From: Deltaproteobacteria bacterium HGW-Deltaproteobacteria-15
GTDB taxonomy: Bacteria; Desulfobacterota; DSM-4660; Desulfatiglandales; HGW-15
Assembly (NCBI GenBank): GCA_002840535.1
Contig: PHBH01000050.1
Coordinates: 1-52,482, forward strand
Length of the DNA: 52,482 nucleotides
Direction of reading: 5' to 3'
In this document: one piece after another, positions 7,913-16,367 of the stretch
Position numbering within the stretch: the first letter of the stretch is position 1
Layout: each line of letters opens with the position of its first letter
Program-made: the position numbers and the translations under genes
Notes under the pieces: generated by a model
Told to the model about the DNA's origin: nothing
The model's input: only the letters and a program-made list of their open reading frames with translations
Databases searched by the model: none

Positions 7913-9136
7913 ATGAAAATCCTGGTGATCAACGCAGGGAGCAGTTCCCTCAAGTTCCAACTCTTCGAAGGCGACTCCGAGGATGTCATCCTGCGCGGGC
8001 ATTACGACGGCATCGGTTCGGTTTGCCGGGGGTCGTGCCTGCGCAAGATCAATGGCGAGAAGGAAAGCTGTTCAACCGGCAGCCTCGAGCAGGCGGTTTT
8101 CGACATGCTCCGCCTCCTGGAGGAGCGCAGCGCGATCAATAGTCTTGCCGATATCAGGGCGGTGGGACATCGGGTAGTCCACGGAGGAGAGAATTACTCG
8201 TCGGTAACGGAGATCAGCACAACCGTAATCGATGCCCTGAAAGGGATTTCACACCTGGCCCCTCTCCACAACCCGGCAAGCGTGAGCTGTATCGAGGTTC
8301 TCGTCAAGACCCTTCCCCGGGCAAGGCAGTTCGCGGTTTTCGATACGGCTTTCCACCAGACCATGCCTGAGGAATGCTTTCTCTATGGCCTCCCCATGGA
8401 GATGTATCGTAAACATGGAATCCGAAAATACGGATTTCACGGCACCAGCCATAAGTATCTCTCCCGTCAGGCCGCCAAAATCCTTGGAAAACCGATCGAG
8501 ACTACGAGGATCATTACGTGCCATCTCGGGAACGGCCAGAGTATTTGTGCCGTGAGACATGGGAAAAGCCTCGATACCTCCATGGGGTTCACCCCCTTGG
8601 AAGGCTTGCCCATGGGGACGCGGAGCGGCTCTTTCGACCCGGAAGTCGTCCTTTTTCTTCTGGGGAGAGGCTACACGAAAGAGCGGATCAGCGAAATCAT
8701 TAACAAGGAGTCGGGTCTCCTGGGACTCAGTGGGCTCAGCAGCGACCACCGTGTGGTCGAAGAAAGGGCAATGGGAGGCGACCTCAACGCCTTGAGGGCC
8801 AACAATCTCCTGATGAAGCGGATCGTTTCCGTCATCGGCTCTTATATGGCAGAGATGCGGGGCGTCGATGCAGTCGTATTCAGCGGAGGCATCGGTGAGC
8901 ACTCCTCACTGCTCAGGAAAGAGGTGCTCTCCCATTTCGAATACCTGGGCCTGAGGGTCGACGAGCAGGCCAATGAGAGCCACCGGACGATCATTTCAGA
9001 AAAATCAAGCAGGGTGGCGGTTCTGGTCGTTCCTGCGAATGAGGAACTGCAGATCTGTCGCGAGGTCCGGATGGCGATGACCGGACGCGGTGCGGAAGAT
9101 CGAAGAACCGGCAGTATACCGTCTCCAACTTTTTGA
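7913..9136 (+). CDS. ackA: Acetate kinase
   Basis: A 407-aa acetate kinase, which interconverts acetyl phosphate + ADP and acetate + ATP. Signatures: MKILVINAGSSSLKFQLF at the N-terminus, HRVVHGGENY near 84, FDTAFHQTMP near 143, YGFHGTSHKYLS near 170, the CHLGNGQSICAV phosphate loop near 201, PMGTRSGSFDPEV near 229, and VVFSGGIGEHSS near 323. Full length. Ribosome site is poor (no purine run just before the ATG), so translation may depend on read-through from xsc. Directly downstream of xsc it would capture the acetyl phosphate as ATP, giving substrate-level phosphorylation without phosphotransacetylase. Confidence 0.93.
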   Translation: MKILVINAGSSSLKFQLFEGDSEDVILRGHYDGIGSVCRGSCLRKINGEKESCSTGSLEQAVFDMLRLLEERSAINSLADIRAVGHRVVHGGENYSSVTEISTTVIDALKGISHLAPLHNPASVSCIEVLVKTLPRARQFAVFDTAFHQTMPEECFLYGLPMEMYRKHGIRKYGFHGTSHKYLSRQAAKILGKPIETTRIITCHLGNGQSICAVRHGKSLDTSMGFTPLEGLPMGTRSGSFDPEVVLFLLGRGYTKERISEIINKESGLLGLSGLSSDHRVVEERAMGGDLNALRANNLLMKRIVSVIGSYMAEMRGVDAVVFSGGIGEHSSLLRKEVLSHFEYLGLRVDEQANESHRTIISEKSSRVAVLVVPANEELQICREVRMAMTGRGAEDRRTGSIPSPTF

Positions 9137-9155
9137 AACTCGATGGAGGTTTGAG

Positions 9156-11177
9156 ATGGCACAAGGAATGGCGGGAAAAGGCACCGGGACCTGGGGCAGG
9201 GTTCTGCATGTGAACCTCACCGGGGGAAGCCACGAATACGAACCGTTGGGCGAGGAAGTGTACGGCAAATATCTGGGCGGCCTCGGCATAGGGGCAAAGA
9301 CGCTGTGGGACCGGATGAAGCCGGGCATCGATCCCCTGGGGCCGGAGAACATCCTCGGGTTCACTCCAGGCGTCCTGACCGACGCCGGCACGCTCTTCAC
9401 CGGCAGATTCATGGTGGTCGGGAAATCACCCCTTTCCGGCGGGTGGGGCGATTCCAACTGCGGCGGATATTTCGCGCCTTTTCTCAAGCGATGCGGAATC
9501 GACGGACTCTTCCTTTACGGCGCGAGCGAGAGGCCGGTGTATCTTTATCTCGATGACAACAAGGTTGAAATCCGGGAAGCATCGGATCTCTGGGGCCTGG
9601 ATGCCCTGGAGACCGAAAAGCGGCTGAAGGCGGTGCACGGGAAAACGGCCCAGGTCGCCTGCATTGGACCGGCAGGGGAAAACCTCTGCCGCTTTGCCGG
9701 CATCTGCAACGACGGGGGCAGGTATGCCGGCCGAAGCGGCCTGGGGGCGGTGATGGGCGCAAAGAAGCTGAAGGCCGTAGTCGCTGCGGGGAAAAAACGG
9801 ATCGGAGTGGCTGACAGGGAAGAGATCAGACGGCTCACCAGGGAGTTCAAGGAGAGACTGGAATCCGGCCGCGGGGTTCAACGTTTTCTCGGAGACAGGC
9901 TCTTCGGCTTTGTCGGCTGGATGACCAGGAAGGGGCCGGTCTATACCCGGCAGCCCGCGGATCTGTTCCGGCAGATCCTCAAGAAATACGGCACCGGCGG
10001 TCTCACCGCCTTGAGCGCAGAATCCGGGGATAGTCCGATCAGGAATTGGGAGGGTGTCGGCCACAAGGATTTCCCTCTAAGGCTTTCACAAAGGATCGGC
10101 GCCGAAGCCCTGATCAAATACGAGACAAGAAAGTATGGCTGCTTCTCCTGTCCCATCCGCTGCGGAGGCATCATGAGGGTGCCGGACGGTCCATATCCCC
10201 TGGACGAAACGCACAAACCCGAATACGAAACTGTCTGCGGTTTTGGAAGCCTTGTACTCAACGATGACATGCTCCTCATTTACAAGCTGAACGATCTCTG
10301 CAACCGGGGCGGGGTGGATACCATCTCGTGTGCCGGTGTTGCGGCCTTTGCGGTGGAATGCTTTGAGAAGGGAATCCTCACTCAGGCGGATACCGGAGGG
10401 CTGGAGCTCCGCTGGGGGAACGGACAACCGCTGTTGAGATTGGTGGAGATGATCGTGAACCGGCAAGGCATTGGTGACGTGCTGGCCGAGGGAGTGAAGA
10501 TTGCCGCCCGCATCATTGGCAGGGGAGCCGAAAAGTACGCGGTGCAGGTCGGCGGGGTGGAGCCGCCCATGCATGATCCCAAATTCGATCCGGGCTTTGC
10601 CCCCGTCTACTACTGTGATCCGACACCGGGCAGACATACCACTGCGGCTTACACCTATCTGGACCTTCAGCTCATGGAAAACAAATTCAAGCGCGCCGTG
10701 AGAGTCCCCTCCATGGCGACGCACAAGCAACGCCACACATACAGCGGTGCTGCAGAATCCCTTGCGGTCAATGTAATGTACAAGATGGTGCTGGACGGTG
10801 CGGGCGCCTGTCTATTCGGCGCATCGGTCGGAGGCCCAATGCCGATTTGCGAGTGGCTGAACGCAGCCACCGGCTGGGGCCTGCCCAATGACGAGTACCT
10901 GGTCATGGGTGAACGGATCCAGCAGCTCCGAAACGGTTTCAACATCCGCGAAGGCATCCATGCTATCAGGGACTGCCGCCCCCACGGCAGGATCTGGGGC
11001 GACCCTCCCCTTCTGCACGGTCCCGCCAGGAACGTCACAGTGGACATCGATACCATGGGCAGGGAATACTACGCTGCCTTTGGATGGGATGAAACAGACG
11101 GACGACCCTGCAGGCAACGGTTGCAGGAACTGGGAATGGAAGATCTGATTGAGACATTCCACCCAACGGTGGGCTAA
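9156..11177 (+). CDS. aor: Aldehyde:ferredoxin oxidoreductase family, W/Mo-pterin enzyme
   Basis: A 673-aa cytosolic enzyme that oxidises an aldehyde to the acid (or the reverse) with ferredoxin, using a tungsto- or molybdo-bispterin and one [4Fe-4S]. The N-terminal domain has RVLHVNLTGGSHEYEPL and YLGGLGIGAKTLWD, the pterin-binding part shows GRFMVVGKSPLSGGWGDSN and GPAGEN. The cluster cysteines are C329, C332 and C336 (CFSCPIRC) with the fourth at about C552 in DGAGAC, the same CX2CX3C...C layout as the Pyrococcus enzyme. GGAGGT precedes the ATG at 9156; an upstream in-frame ATG lies inside ackA. It is followed 11 bp later by a MoaD-like carrier. The aldehyde substrate is not known; acetaldehyde or sulfoacetaldehyde are guesses from context. 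Confidence 0.9.
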   Translation: MAQGMAGKGTGTWGRVLHVNLTGGSHEYEPLGEEVYGKYLGGLGIGAKTLWDRMKPGIDPLGPENILGFTPGVLTDAGTLFTGRFMVVGKSPLSGGWGDSNCGGYFAPFLKRCGIDGLFLYGASERPVYLYLDDNKVEIREASDLWGLDALETEKRLKAVHGKTAQVACIGPAGENLCRFAGICNDGGRYAGRSGLGAVMGAKKLKAVVAAGKKRIGVADREEIRRLTREFKERLESGRGVQRFLGDRLFGFVGWMTRKGPVYTRQPADLFRQILKKYGTGGLTALSAESGDSPIRNWEGVGHKDFPLRLSQRIGAEALIKYETRKYGCFSCPIRCGGIMRVPDGPYPLDETHKPEYETVCGFGSLVLNDDMLLIYKLNDLCNRGGVDTISCAGVAAFAVECFEKGILTQADTGGLELRWGNGQPLLRLVEMIVNRQGIGDVLAEGVKIAARIIGRGAEKYAVQVGGVEPPMHDPKFDPGFAPVYYCDPTPGRHTTAAYTYLDLQLMENKFKRAVRVPSMATHKQRHTYSGAAESLAVNVMYKMVLDGAGACLFGASVGGPMPICEWLNAATGWGLPNDEYLVMGERIQQLRNGFNIREGIHAIRDCRPHGRIWGDPPLLHGPARNVTVDIDTMGREYYAAFGWDETDGRPCRQRLQELGMEDLIETFHPTVG

Positions 11178-11188
11178 AGGATAATGCT

Positions 11189-11470
11189 TTGATCGTCAAG
11201 GCTCATATTGCCGGCATTTTCGAAGACGGTCCGATTTTTGCCGAGGGGAAGGTGGAGTTGAAGGAAAATGCCGACCTGAAAACGTTTTTCAAGAATGCGG
11301 ACAAGGCGCTCGGGTTTCATGCCAGGAAGTACTTCCGGCTGGCATTGCGGATGGAAAATCAGCCGACCGTCCTGATTAACGGAGACAGGCTGGACCTGCC
11401 GGAAGGATTCAAGCACCTCCTGAGAGACGGCGACGAAATTACAGTCTTGAGTCCCATTGCGGGCGGTTGA
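11189..11470 (+). CDS. MoaD/ThiS-family sulfur carrier protein
   Basis: A 93-aa ubiquitin-like protein ending in the diglycine tail (SPIAGG) that is adenylated and thiocarboxylated in sulfur transfer. ILSPIAGG-like endings and the PTVLINGDRLDLPEG middle are typical of MoaD/ThiS proteins found beside aor genes, where they are thought to supply dithiolene sulfur for the tungsten or molybdenum pterin. The start is TTG at 11189 with AAAGGA just upstream; the only nearby ATG (11184) reads into a stop after two codons. Probably cotranscribed with aor, 11 bp upstream. Confidence 0.85.
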   Translation: MIVKAHIAGIFEDGPIFAEGKVELKENADLKTFFKNADKALGFHARKYFRLALRMENQPTVLINGDRLDLPEGFKHLLRDGDEITVLSPIAGG

Positions 11471-11530
11471 AGAACTCTCTCCAAACCGGAAAGCCTGTCG
11501 GATGCGAGGTTGTTCTTCCGGAAAAAAAGC

Positions 11531-11578
11531 TTGACGAGTTCATTTTAGTGCGGTTGAATATGACTGACCGTCCAGTCA
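11531..11578 (+). promoter_or_regulatory. tetR promoter with overlapping TetR operator
   Basis: A -35 hexamer TTGACG (11531-11536) and a -10 TTGAAT (11554-11559) are 17 bp apart. The palindrome TGACTGACCGTCCAGTCA (11561-11578) starts one base after the -10, so a bound repressor would cover the transcription start. It differs at one base from the site before xsc. This points to autoregulation of the TetR gene and joint control of both transcription units. Confidence 0.72.
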
Positions 11579-11607
11579 CAAGACCTTTTCAGGAGATGTG
11601 GGAGAAT

Positions 11608-12255
11608 ATGGCGAAATCCACTTTCAAGCAGATACCGGAAGAAAAACGGCAGCGTGTCCTGAGAGAAGCAGCCAGGCTATTCGCGGAAAGAGGTTTTTCA
11701 GCCACCGATGTTGCCGAACTGGCCAAGAGGGCCGGTGTTTCCAAGGGCTCGCTGTACACCTATTTCGAAAGCAAAGAAGACCTTTATCTTCACGTGTGCG
11801 AGGACGGTCTTGCCCGCTCCCGATCCGCCGTATACGGAGAGATGGATCCCCAATGGGACATCTACCGCCAGGTGGAGCATATCTTCCGGCAGGGAATTGA
11901 TTTCGCCCTGAAGCACCCGGAGTATGTCCGGCTCTATCTCACGGCCTCCGCTCCGGGCAAGGAGCACTTCAGTACAAAGGTTTCCGTGGATGTGGAAAAA
12001 CACACGGCCGACCATCTCAAAGAGCAGATTCAACGCGCCCAGTCCGAGGGAACCGTTCGGGGCGATCTCGATCCAAAATTGGGGGCGTTCTTTATCAACA
12101 GTCTGTACATCATTGTGGTATCCTCCGTTGTCTCCAAGCATTTTCAGAACAGGTTGAAGGAATACTTCGAGATAAAAGGACCGCTGAAGGGGCGCAGACT
12201 GGAAGAAAATCTGAGCAGCATCATAAAGGAGATCCATCGGTTTCTGAGACCTTGA
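11608..12255 (+). CDS. TetR-family transcriptional regulator
   Basis: A 215-aa one-component regulator. The N-terminal helix-turn-helix is complete: AARLFAERGFSATDVAELAKRAGVS and then KGSLYTYFESKEDLYLHV (about residues 20-58). The C-terminal part is a helical ligand domain of the type found in fatty acid and acyl-CoA responsive members, but the ligand is unknown. I chose the ATG at 11608; the open frame extends back to 11467 but that part contains the promoter and operator. A second ATG at 11596 has no properly spaced ribosome site. It likely binds the palindromes at 6031 and 11561 and so regulates the xsc cluster and itself. Confidence 0.88.
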   Translation: MAKSTFKQIPEEKRQRVLREAARLFAERGFSATDVAELAKRAGVSKGSLYTYFESKEDLYLHVCEDGLARSRSAVYGEMDPQWDIYRQVEHIFRQGIDFALKHPEYVRLYLTASAPGKEHFSTKVSVDVEKHTADHLKEQIQRAQSEGTVRGDLDPKLGAFFINSLYIIVVSSVVSKHFQNRLKEYFEIKGPLKGRRLEENLSSIIKEIHRFLRP

Positions 12256-12404
12256 AATGTGGCGGGTTGCAGGTTGCGGGTTGTTGGTTGAGGATCGCGA
12301 GGATGGACACTCAAATAACCACACTCGACCCACGGCTTACAACCCCCAACCAGCACATGGCGTGAATGGACCGGAACATCAACAGGAAGTCAATGGAGTA
12401 GATC

Positions 12405-14168
12405 ATGGCTGACAAAACCACAGGCGGAGCAATAATAGCCCGAATGCTTAAACAGGAGGGAGTCGAGAAGTTCTTCGGGATCATCGACGGAACCTACACC
12501 CACCTCTTCAAGAATTGTGTGGATCTGGGGATGCAGATGATTACCCCTCGCCATGAGTCCATTGCGGCCCACATGGCCGGCGCATACGCAAGGCTGACGG
12601 GAAGACTCGGCGTGTGTCTGGCCTCGAGCGGCCCCGGGGTGGCAAACGTGCTCAGCGGAGCATGCGTGGAAAATGTGGAAGGGAACCGGGTGCTGCTGAT
12701 CACCAGTTACCGCAGAACACCGGTTGCATATCCCGATCGGGGCGGCGCCTACCAGTGCTTCGACCAGGTAGGGGTCATCAAGTCAATGTCCAAGTGGTCC
12801 TGTGCGGTCGCTTCCTTCGACCGGATTCCCGAGCTCATGCGCCGCGCGTTGAGGGTATGCTATGAAGGCCGTCCGGGGGTGGTGCACATCGACGTGGCCG
12901 AGAATCTCATGAATGGCGAGTGTCCTGAAACTGGAGTTCCGGCCCCGTATCAATACCGACGGATCCAGCCTTTGGAGCCTTCCGCGGCCGACGTGGAAAA
13001 GGCCGCGGATATGCTCGTTTCTGCCGGACTCCCCGTCATCCACGCGGGCAGCGGAATCATTCACGCCGGCGCGTATGCAGAGCTCGCGGAGATTGCAGAG
13101 ATGCTGCAGGCGCCGGTCACCACCTCCTGGGCGGCACGAGGGGTGCTTGATGAAAGGAACCCGCTCTCCATTGCCATGATCCATATCAAGGCGGTCAATC
13201 AGGCCCGCAACGAGGCCGACGTGGTTCTGTGCCTGGGCTCACGCATCGGCGAAACAGACTGGTGGGGGAAGGCGCCTTACTGGGCGACCCCTGACATCCA
13301 GAAGTTCATACAGGTGGATGTGGATGAGGAGGCGATCGGCCGCACTCGCCAGGTGGATTTAGGTGTGGTCGGTGATGTCAAGGTCTTCCTGCAGAGGCTC
13401 ATCAGTGTACTGAAGGACCGCAAATACTCACCATCCCCGAGAAGGGAAAAGGTCTCCCGGTTGGCCGGGGAGGCTGCGACTGACCGGGCCGAGCTGGATA
13501 AAAAGCTCCAGGATTCCGGTTCTCCCATGATCACCGGACATGTCGGGCACATCTGCAGGGAGATGTTCCCGGAAGACTCCATAGCCGTTTTCGACGGCGG
13601 AAACGCGGCGGTTTGGGCCAATTTTTTTCACCAGGTGCGGGTTCCCAATACCCTGCTGACCACAAATCATATGGGCCACCTGGGGGCAGGCGTCGGCCAG
13701 ACCTTGGGCGCCTGCGCTGCACGTCCTGACAAAAGGGTCTACTGCATCATCGGCGACGGGGCCATGGGGTTTCATCCGCAGGAGATCGAGACCGCCGTGC
13801 GGAACCGATTCAAACCCATATTCCTGGTTATAGCCGACAAACAGTGGGGTATGGTCAAGCTCAACCAGAGCTTTGCGCTGAAGTTCTACAAGTCCCTCTG
13901 GAACTTCAAGGTGAAGGGGAAGGCGCTGGAACCGGAGGAAACCTATAACACCGAACTCTGTGAGATCGAATGGGACCTGCTGGCCCGATCCATGGGCGCC
14001 CACGGCGAACGCGTGTCGGAACCGGCTCAACTCAAACCCGCCCTGGAGCGCTGCATGGAGTCCGATAGATGCGCAGTGATCCACGTGGACGTGGATCCGG
14101 TCAAGCACCTGCTGGCTCCCGGTCTGATCCACTTCAAAGACATGCACAAAGAGCCGAAGGGTAAGTGA
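12405..14168 (+). CDS. ThDP-dependent enzyme, acetolactate synthase-like, substrate unknown
   Basis: A 587-aa three-domain ThDP enzyme. The activating Glu is at 51 (RHESIAAHMAGAYARL), SGPGVANVLSG follows, the central domain has VIHAGSGIIHAGA, and the C-terminal ThDP domain starts its metal motif at GDG 450-452. The usual NN that ends this motif is replaced by Asp-Lys (478-479); Asp can still bind the metal. It differs clearly from Xsc at 6102 (no IPRDYFYG or HNDSFP segments) and lacks features I could use to name it as acetolactate synthase, oxalyl-CoA decarboxylase or a sulfopyruvate decarboxylase. Its position after tetR suggests a role in the same pathway, for example decarboxylation of a 2-oxo acid. 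ATGGAG precedes the start. Confidence 0.8.
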   Translation: MADKTTGGAIIARMLKQEGVEKFFGIIDGTYTHLFKNCVDLGMQMITPRHESIAAHMAGAYARLTGRLGVCLASSGPGVANVLSGACVENVEGNRVLLITSYRRTPVAYPDRGGAYQCFDQVGVIKSMSKWSCAVASFDRIPELMRRALRVCYEGRPGVVHIDVAENLMNGECPETGVPAPYQYRRIQPLEPSAADVEKAADMLVSAGLPVIHAGSGIIHAGAYAELAEIAEMLQAPVTTSWAARGVLDERNPLSIAMIHIKAVNQARNEADVVLCLGSRIGETDWWGKAPYWATPDIQKFIQVDVDEEAIGRTRQVDLGVVGDVKVFLQRLISVLKDRKYSPSPRREKVSRLAGEAATDRAELDKKLQDSGSPMITGHVGHICREMFPEDSIAVFDGGNAAVWANFFHQVRVPNTLLTTNHMGHLGAGVGQTLGACAARPDKRVYCIIGDGAMGFHPQEIETAVRNRFKPIFLVIADKQWGMVKLNQSFALKFYKSLWNFKVKGKALEPEETYNTELCEIEWDLLARSMGAHGERVSEPAQLKPALERCMESDRCAVIHVDVDPVKHLLAPGLIHFKDMHKEPKGK

Positions 14169-14269
14169 CAGGATGAAACCGGAAGAATGGAACAATGGGG
14201 GAAACAAGAATGGAATGATGGTGTATTGGAGTAACGGAATATTGGATCTGTTGACCCATCATTCCATTA

Positions 14270-14317
14270 TTCCATTCTTCCATTCTTCCATTCTTCCATG
14301 CTTCCATGCTTCCAATC
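14270..14317. repeat. 8-bp tandem repeat (TTCCATTC)n
   Basis: Six consecutive 8-bp units: TTCCATTC three times, TTCCATGC twice and TTCCAATC once. The preceding 14190-14269 holds degenerate relatives in both orientations (GGAATGATGG, ATTCCATTATTCC), so the RNA could form a weak hairpin. The related motif TGGAATAATGG occurs again near 30780. It separates the ThDP gene from the next SDR gene. Confidence 0.85.
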
Positions 14318-14332
14318 TTTTAAAATGATGCC

Positions 14333-15304
14333 ATGGACAAGAACGTATTCATTACCGGAGCCGGTGGGTACATCGGCAGCCTGACGATTGCAGCACTTGC
14401 CGGAAACCGGCGCAACGCAGGCAGGATCATCGCAGCCGACGTCCGTCAGCCGGCCGACGACCGTCGCTTTGCTGGAGTGCAGTACATCACGGCAGATATC
14501 CGGGATCCGGGACTTTCGACTTTGTTCCGCGAACACCGGGCGGATGTCGTCGTTCATCTGGCCGCAGTGGTAAATCCTGGCAAAAAACCGGACCCGGTCT
14601 TTCTCCACTCCGTGGAGGTGGAGGGCACCAGCAATGTCCTGAAGGCATGCCTGTCGGCCGGGGTCAAGAAGTTCATCTACACCTCATCGGGAGCGGCATA
14701 CGGATACTACAGCGACAATCCTGAATGGCTGAAGGAGGACGACCCCATCCGGGGCAATCCGGAGTTTCCGTACTCGAACCATAAGCGCCAGGTAGAGGAG
14801 ATGCTTGCCGAGCACCGGCGAGTGCATCCGGAGCTGAAGCAATTGATCTTTCGATGCTGCACCATTCTGGGGGCGACGACGAAAAACCAGATCACCGACC
14901 TCTTCGATAAAAGAAGTGTACTCGGCCTGGCCGGCTGTGAGATTCCTTTCGTGCTCATCTGGGATATGGATGTTGTCGGGGCCATTCTCAAGGGGATTGT
15001 CGAGGAGGACTCCGCCGGCGTCTACAACGTGGCAGGCGACGGGATCCTGACCATGAAGGAGATGTCCCGCATCATGGATAAACCCTATATGGCTCTGCCG
15101 CCTGGGCTGGTGAAAGGCGCACTCTGGCTCATGAAAAAAGTGGGGGCGACCCAATACGGCCCCGAGCAGGTCAATTTCCTGCGATACAGACCTGTGCTCT
15201 CCAACAGGCGGCTCAAAGAGGAGTTCGGGTACAGCCCCCGAAAAACAACACGCGAAGTATTCATTTTTTTCCTGGAATGCAGAAAAAGCGGCGGACTGAA
15301 GTAG
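14333..15304 (+). CDS. Extended SDR, NAD-dependent epimerase/dehydratase family
   Basis: A 323-aa Rossmann-fold protein. The NAD(P) motif GAGGYIG is at 9-15, the HLAAVVNPGKKPD segment near 78, and the catalytic YxxxK is YSNHK near 150, preceded by SSGAAYGYYS. The C-terminal third (VKGALWLMKKVGATQYGPEQVNF) resembles extended SDRs of steroid or sugar-nucleotide type without naming a substrate. No good ribosome site is visible before the ATG at 14333. It lies between the second ThDP enzyme and the transporter and is possibly cotranscribed, although 164 bp of repeat DNA separates it from the gene before. Confidence 0.82.
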   Translation: MDKNVFITGAGGYIGSLTIAALAGNRRNAGRIIAADVRQPADDRRFAGVQYITADIRDPGLSTLFREHRADVVVHLAAVVNPGKKPDPVFLHSVEVEGTSNVLKACLSAGVKKFIYTSSGAAYGYYSDNPEWLKEDDPIRGNPEFPYSNHKRQVEEMLAEHRRVHPELKQLIFRCCTILGATTKNQITDLFDKRSVLGLAGCEIPFVLIWDMDVVGAILKGIVEEDSAGVYNVAGDGILTMKEMSRIMDKPYMALPPGLVKGALWLMKKVGATQYGPEQVNFLRYRPVLSNRRLKEEFGYSPRKTTREVFIFFLECRKSGGLK

Positions 15305-15416
15305 AACGTCAGCGGTTCTGATCAAGCGTTAAGACAGGCAGATCTGCACTTCTGCGTCTGAAGTCGGGTCGGATTTAACCCTCCGTGTTCATCTTTATCC
15401 ATTTTGGAGGCTTTCC

Positions 15417-16361
15417 ATGGACATGGCTGCAGTGGACCAGGTTCGGCTGAATTTCAACCCTCAGGGACTTTTCGCACTTAACGCAGCAATAGGGCTGATG
15501 ATGCTCGGAGTCGCCCTGGATTTAAAACTGGACGATTTCAGACGAGTGCTCAAGGCCCCGAGAGCCCCCATGATCGGAATACTGGCCCAATTCCTTCTCC
15601 TTCCAGCTTTCACTTTTCTTCTGACGCTGGTGATACGGCCTGCTCCCTCCATCGCAATCGGCATGATTCTCGTAGCCTCCTGCCCGGGCGGGAATCTTTC
15701 GAACCTCATGACCTATCTTGCAAAAGGCAGCACGGCTCTTTCCATCAGCATGACAGCCGTCTCAACGATCGTGGCGGTATTCATGACCCCTTTGAATCTT
15801 TCCGTGTGGGGGAGTCTGAACCCGGCGACAGCGCCGATCCTTAGAAAGGTGAGCCTCAGTCCGGTTGACGTCTTCTTCACCATCTTTGTCATCCTGGGGA
15901 TCCCTCTGGCCTTGGGTCTCACCCTGTCGCGGATTTTTCCCACACTGGCCGACCGGGTGCGGAAGCCCTTCAAGATCGTTTCCCTGCTCTTTTTCATCGC
16001 CATCGTAGGCGGCGCTCTTGCCGCCAACTGGCGAAACTTCATCGACTACGTCGGTCTTGTGATGATCGCCGTCTTTCTGCATAACCTTCTTGCCTTGAAC
16101 ATCGGATGGTGGTCCGGACGAATCGCCGGATTGTCCGAGAAGGATTCCCGCGCGGTTTCCATTGAAGTGGGCATTCAGAATTCCGCCCTGGGTTTAGTCC
16201 TTATTTTCAACTTCTTTGAAGGGTTGGGCGGCATGGCCATCGTGACCGCATGGTGGGGGGTATGGCACATCATCGCCGGTTTGGGGGCTGCGGCATTCTT
16301 CTCGCGCCGGGCCCTGCCCGAAAATACTCACGATGAATTGCGGGTCGCTCAAAAATGGTGA
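15417..16361 (+). CDS. BASS-type transporter (bile acid:sodium symporter family)
   Basis: A 314-aa inner-membrane protein with about nine or ten hydrophobic helices. Family signatures are MMLGVALDLKLDDFRRVL near residue 25 and the sodium-site region ILVASCPGGNLSNLMTYLAKGSTALSISM near 83-108, plus the second crossover EVGIQNSALGLVLI near 250. Members move bile acids, pantothenate, pyruvate or other organic anions with sodium. Here an organic acid or sulfonate related to the surrounding catabolic enzymes is a reasonable guess only. TTTTGGAGG precedes the ATG. The stop is 6 bp before the next SDR gene, so the two are translationally coupled. Confidence 0.87.
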   Translation: MDMAAVDQVRLNFNPQGLFALNAAIGLMMLGVALDLKLDDFRRVLKAPRAPMIGILAQFLLLPAFTFLLTLVIRPAPSIAIGMILVASCPGGNLSNLMTYLAKGSTALSISMTAVSTIVAVFMTPLNLSVWGSLNPATAPILRKVSLSPVDVFFTIFVILGIPLALGLTLSRIFPTLADRVRKPFKIVSLLFFIAIVGGALAANWRNFIDYVGLVMIAVFLHNLLALNIGWWSGRIAGLSEKDSRAVSIEVGIQNSALGLVLIFNFFEGLGGMAIVTAWWGVWHIIAGLGAAAFFSRRALPENTHDELRVAQKW

Positions 16362-16367
16362 ACAGAC

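Noticed and set aside
14270..14317. CRISPR or regulatory array from the TTCCATTC units
   Set aside because: Units are 8 bp with no spacers; it is a simple tandem repeat.
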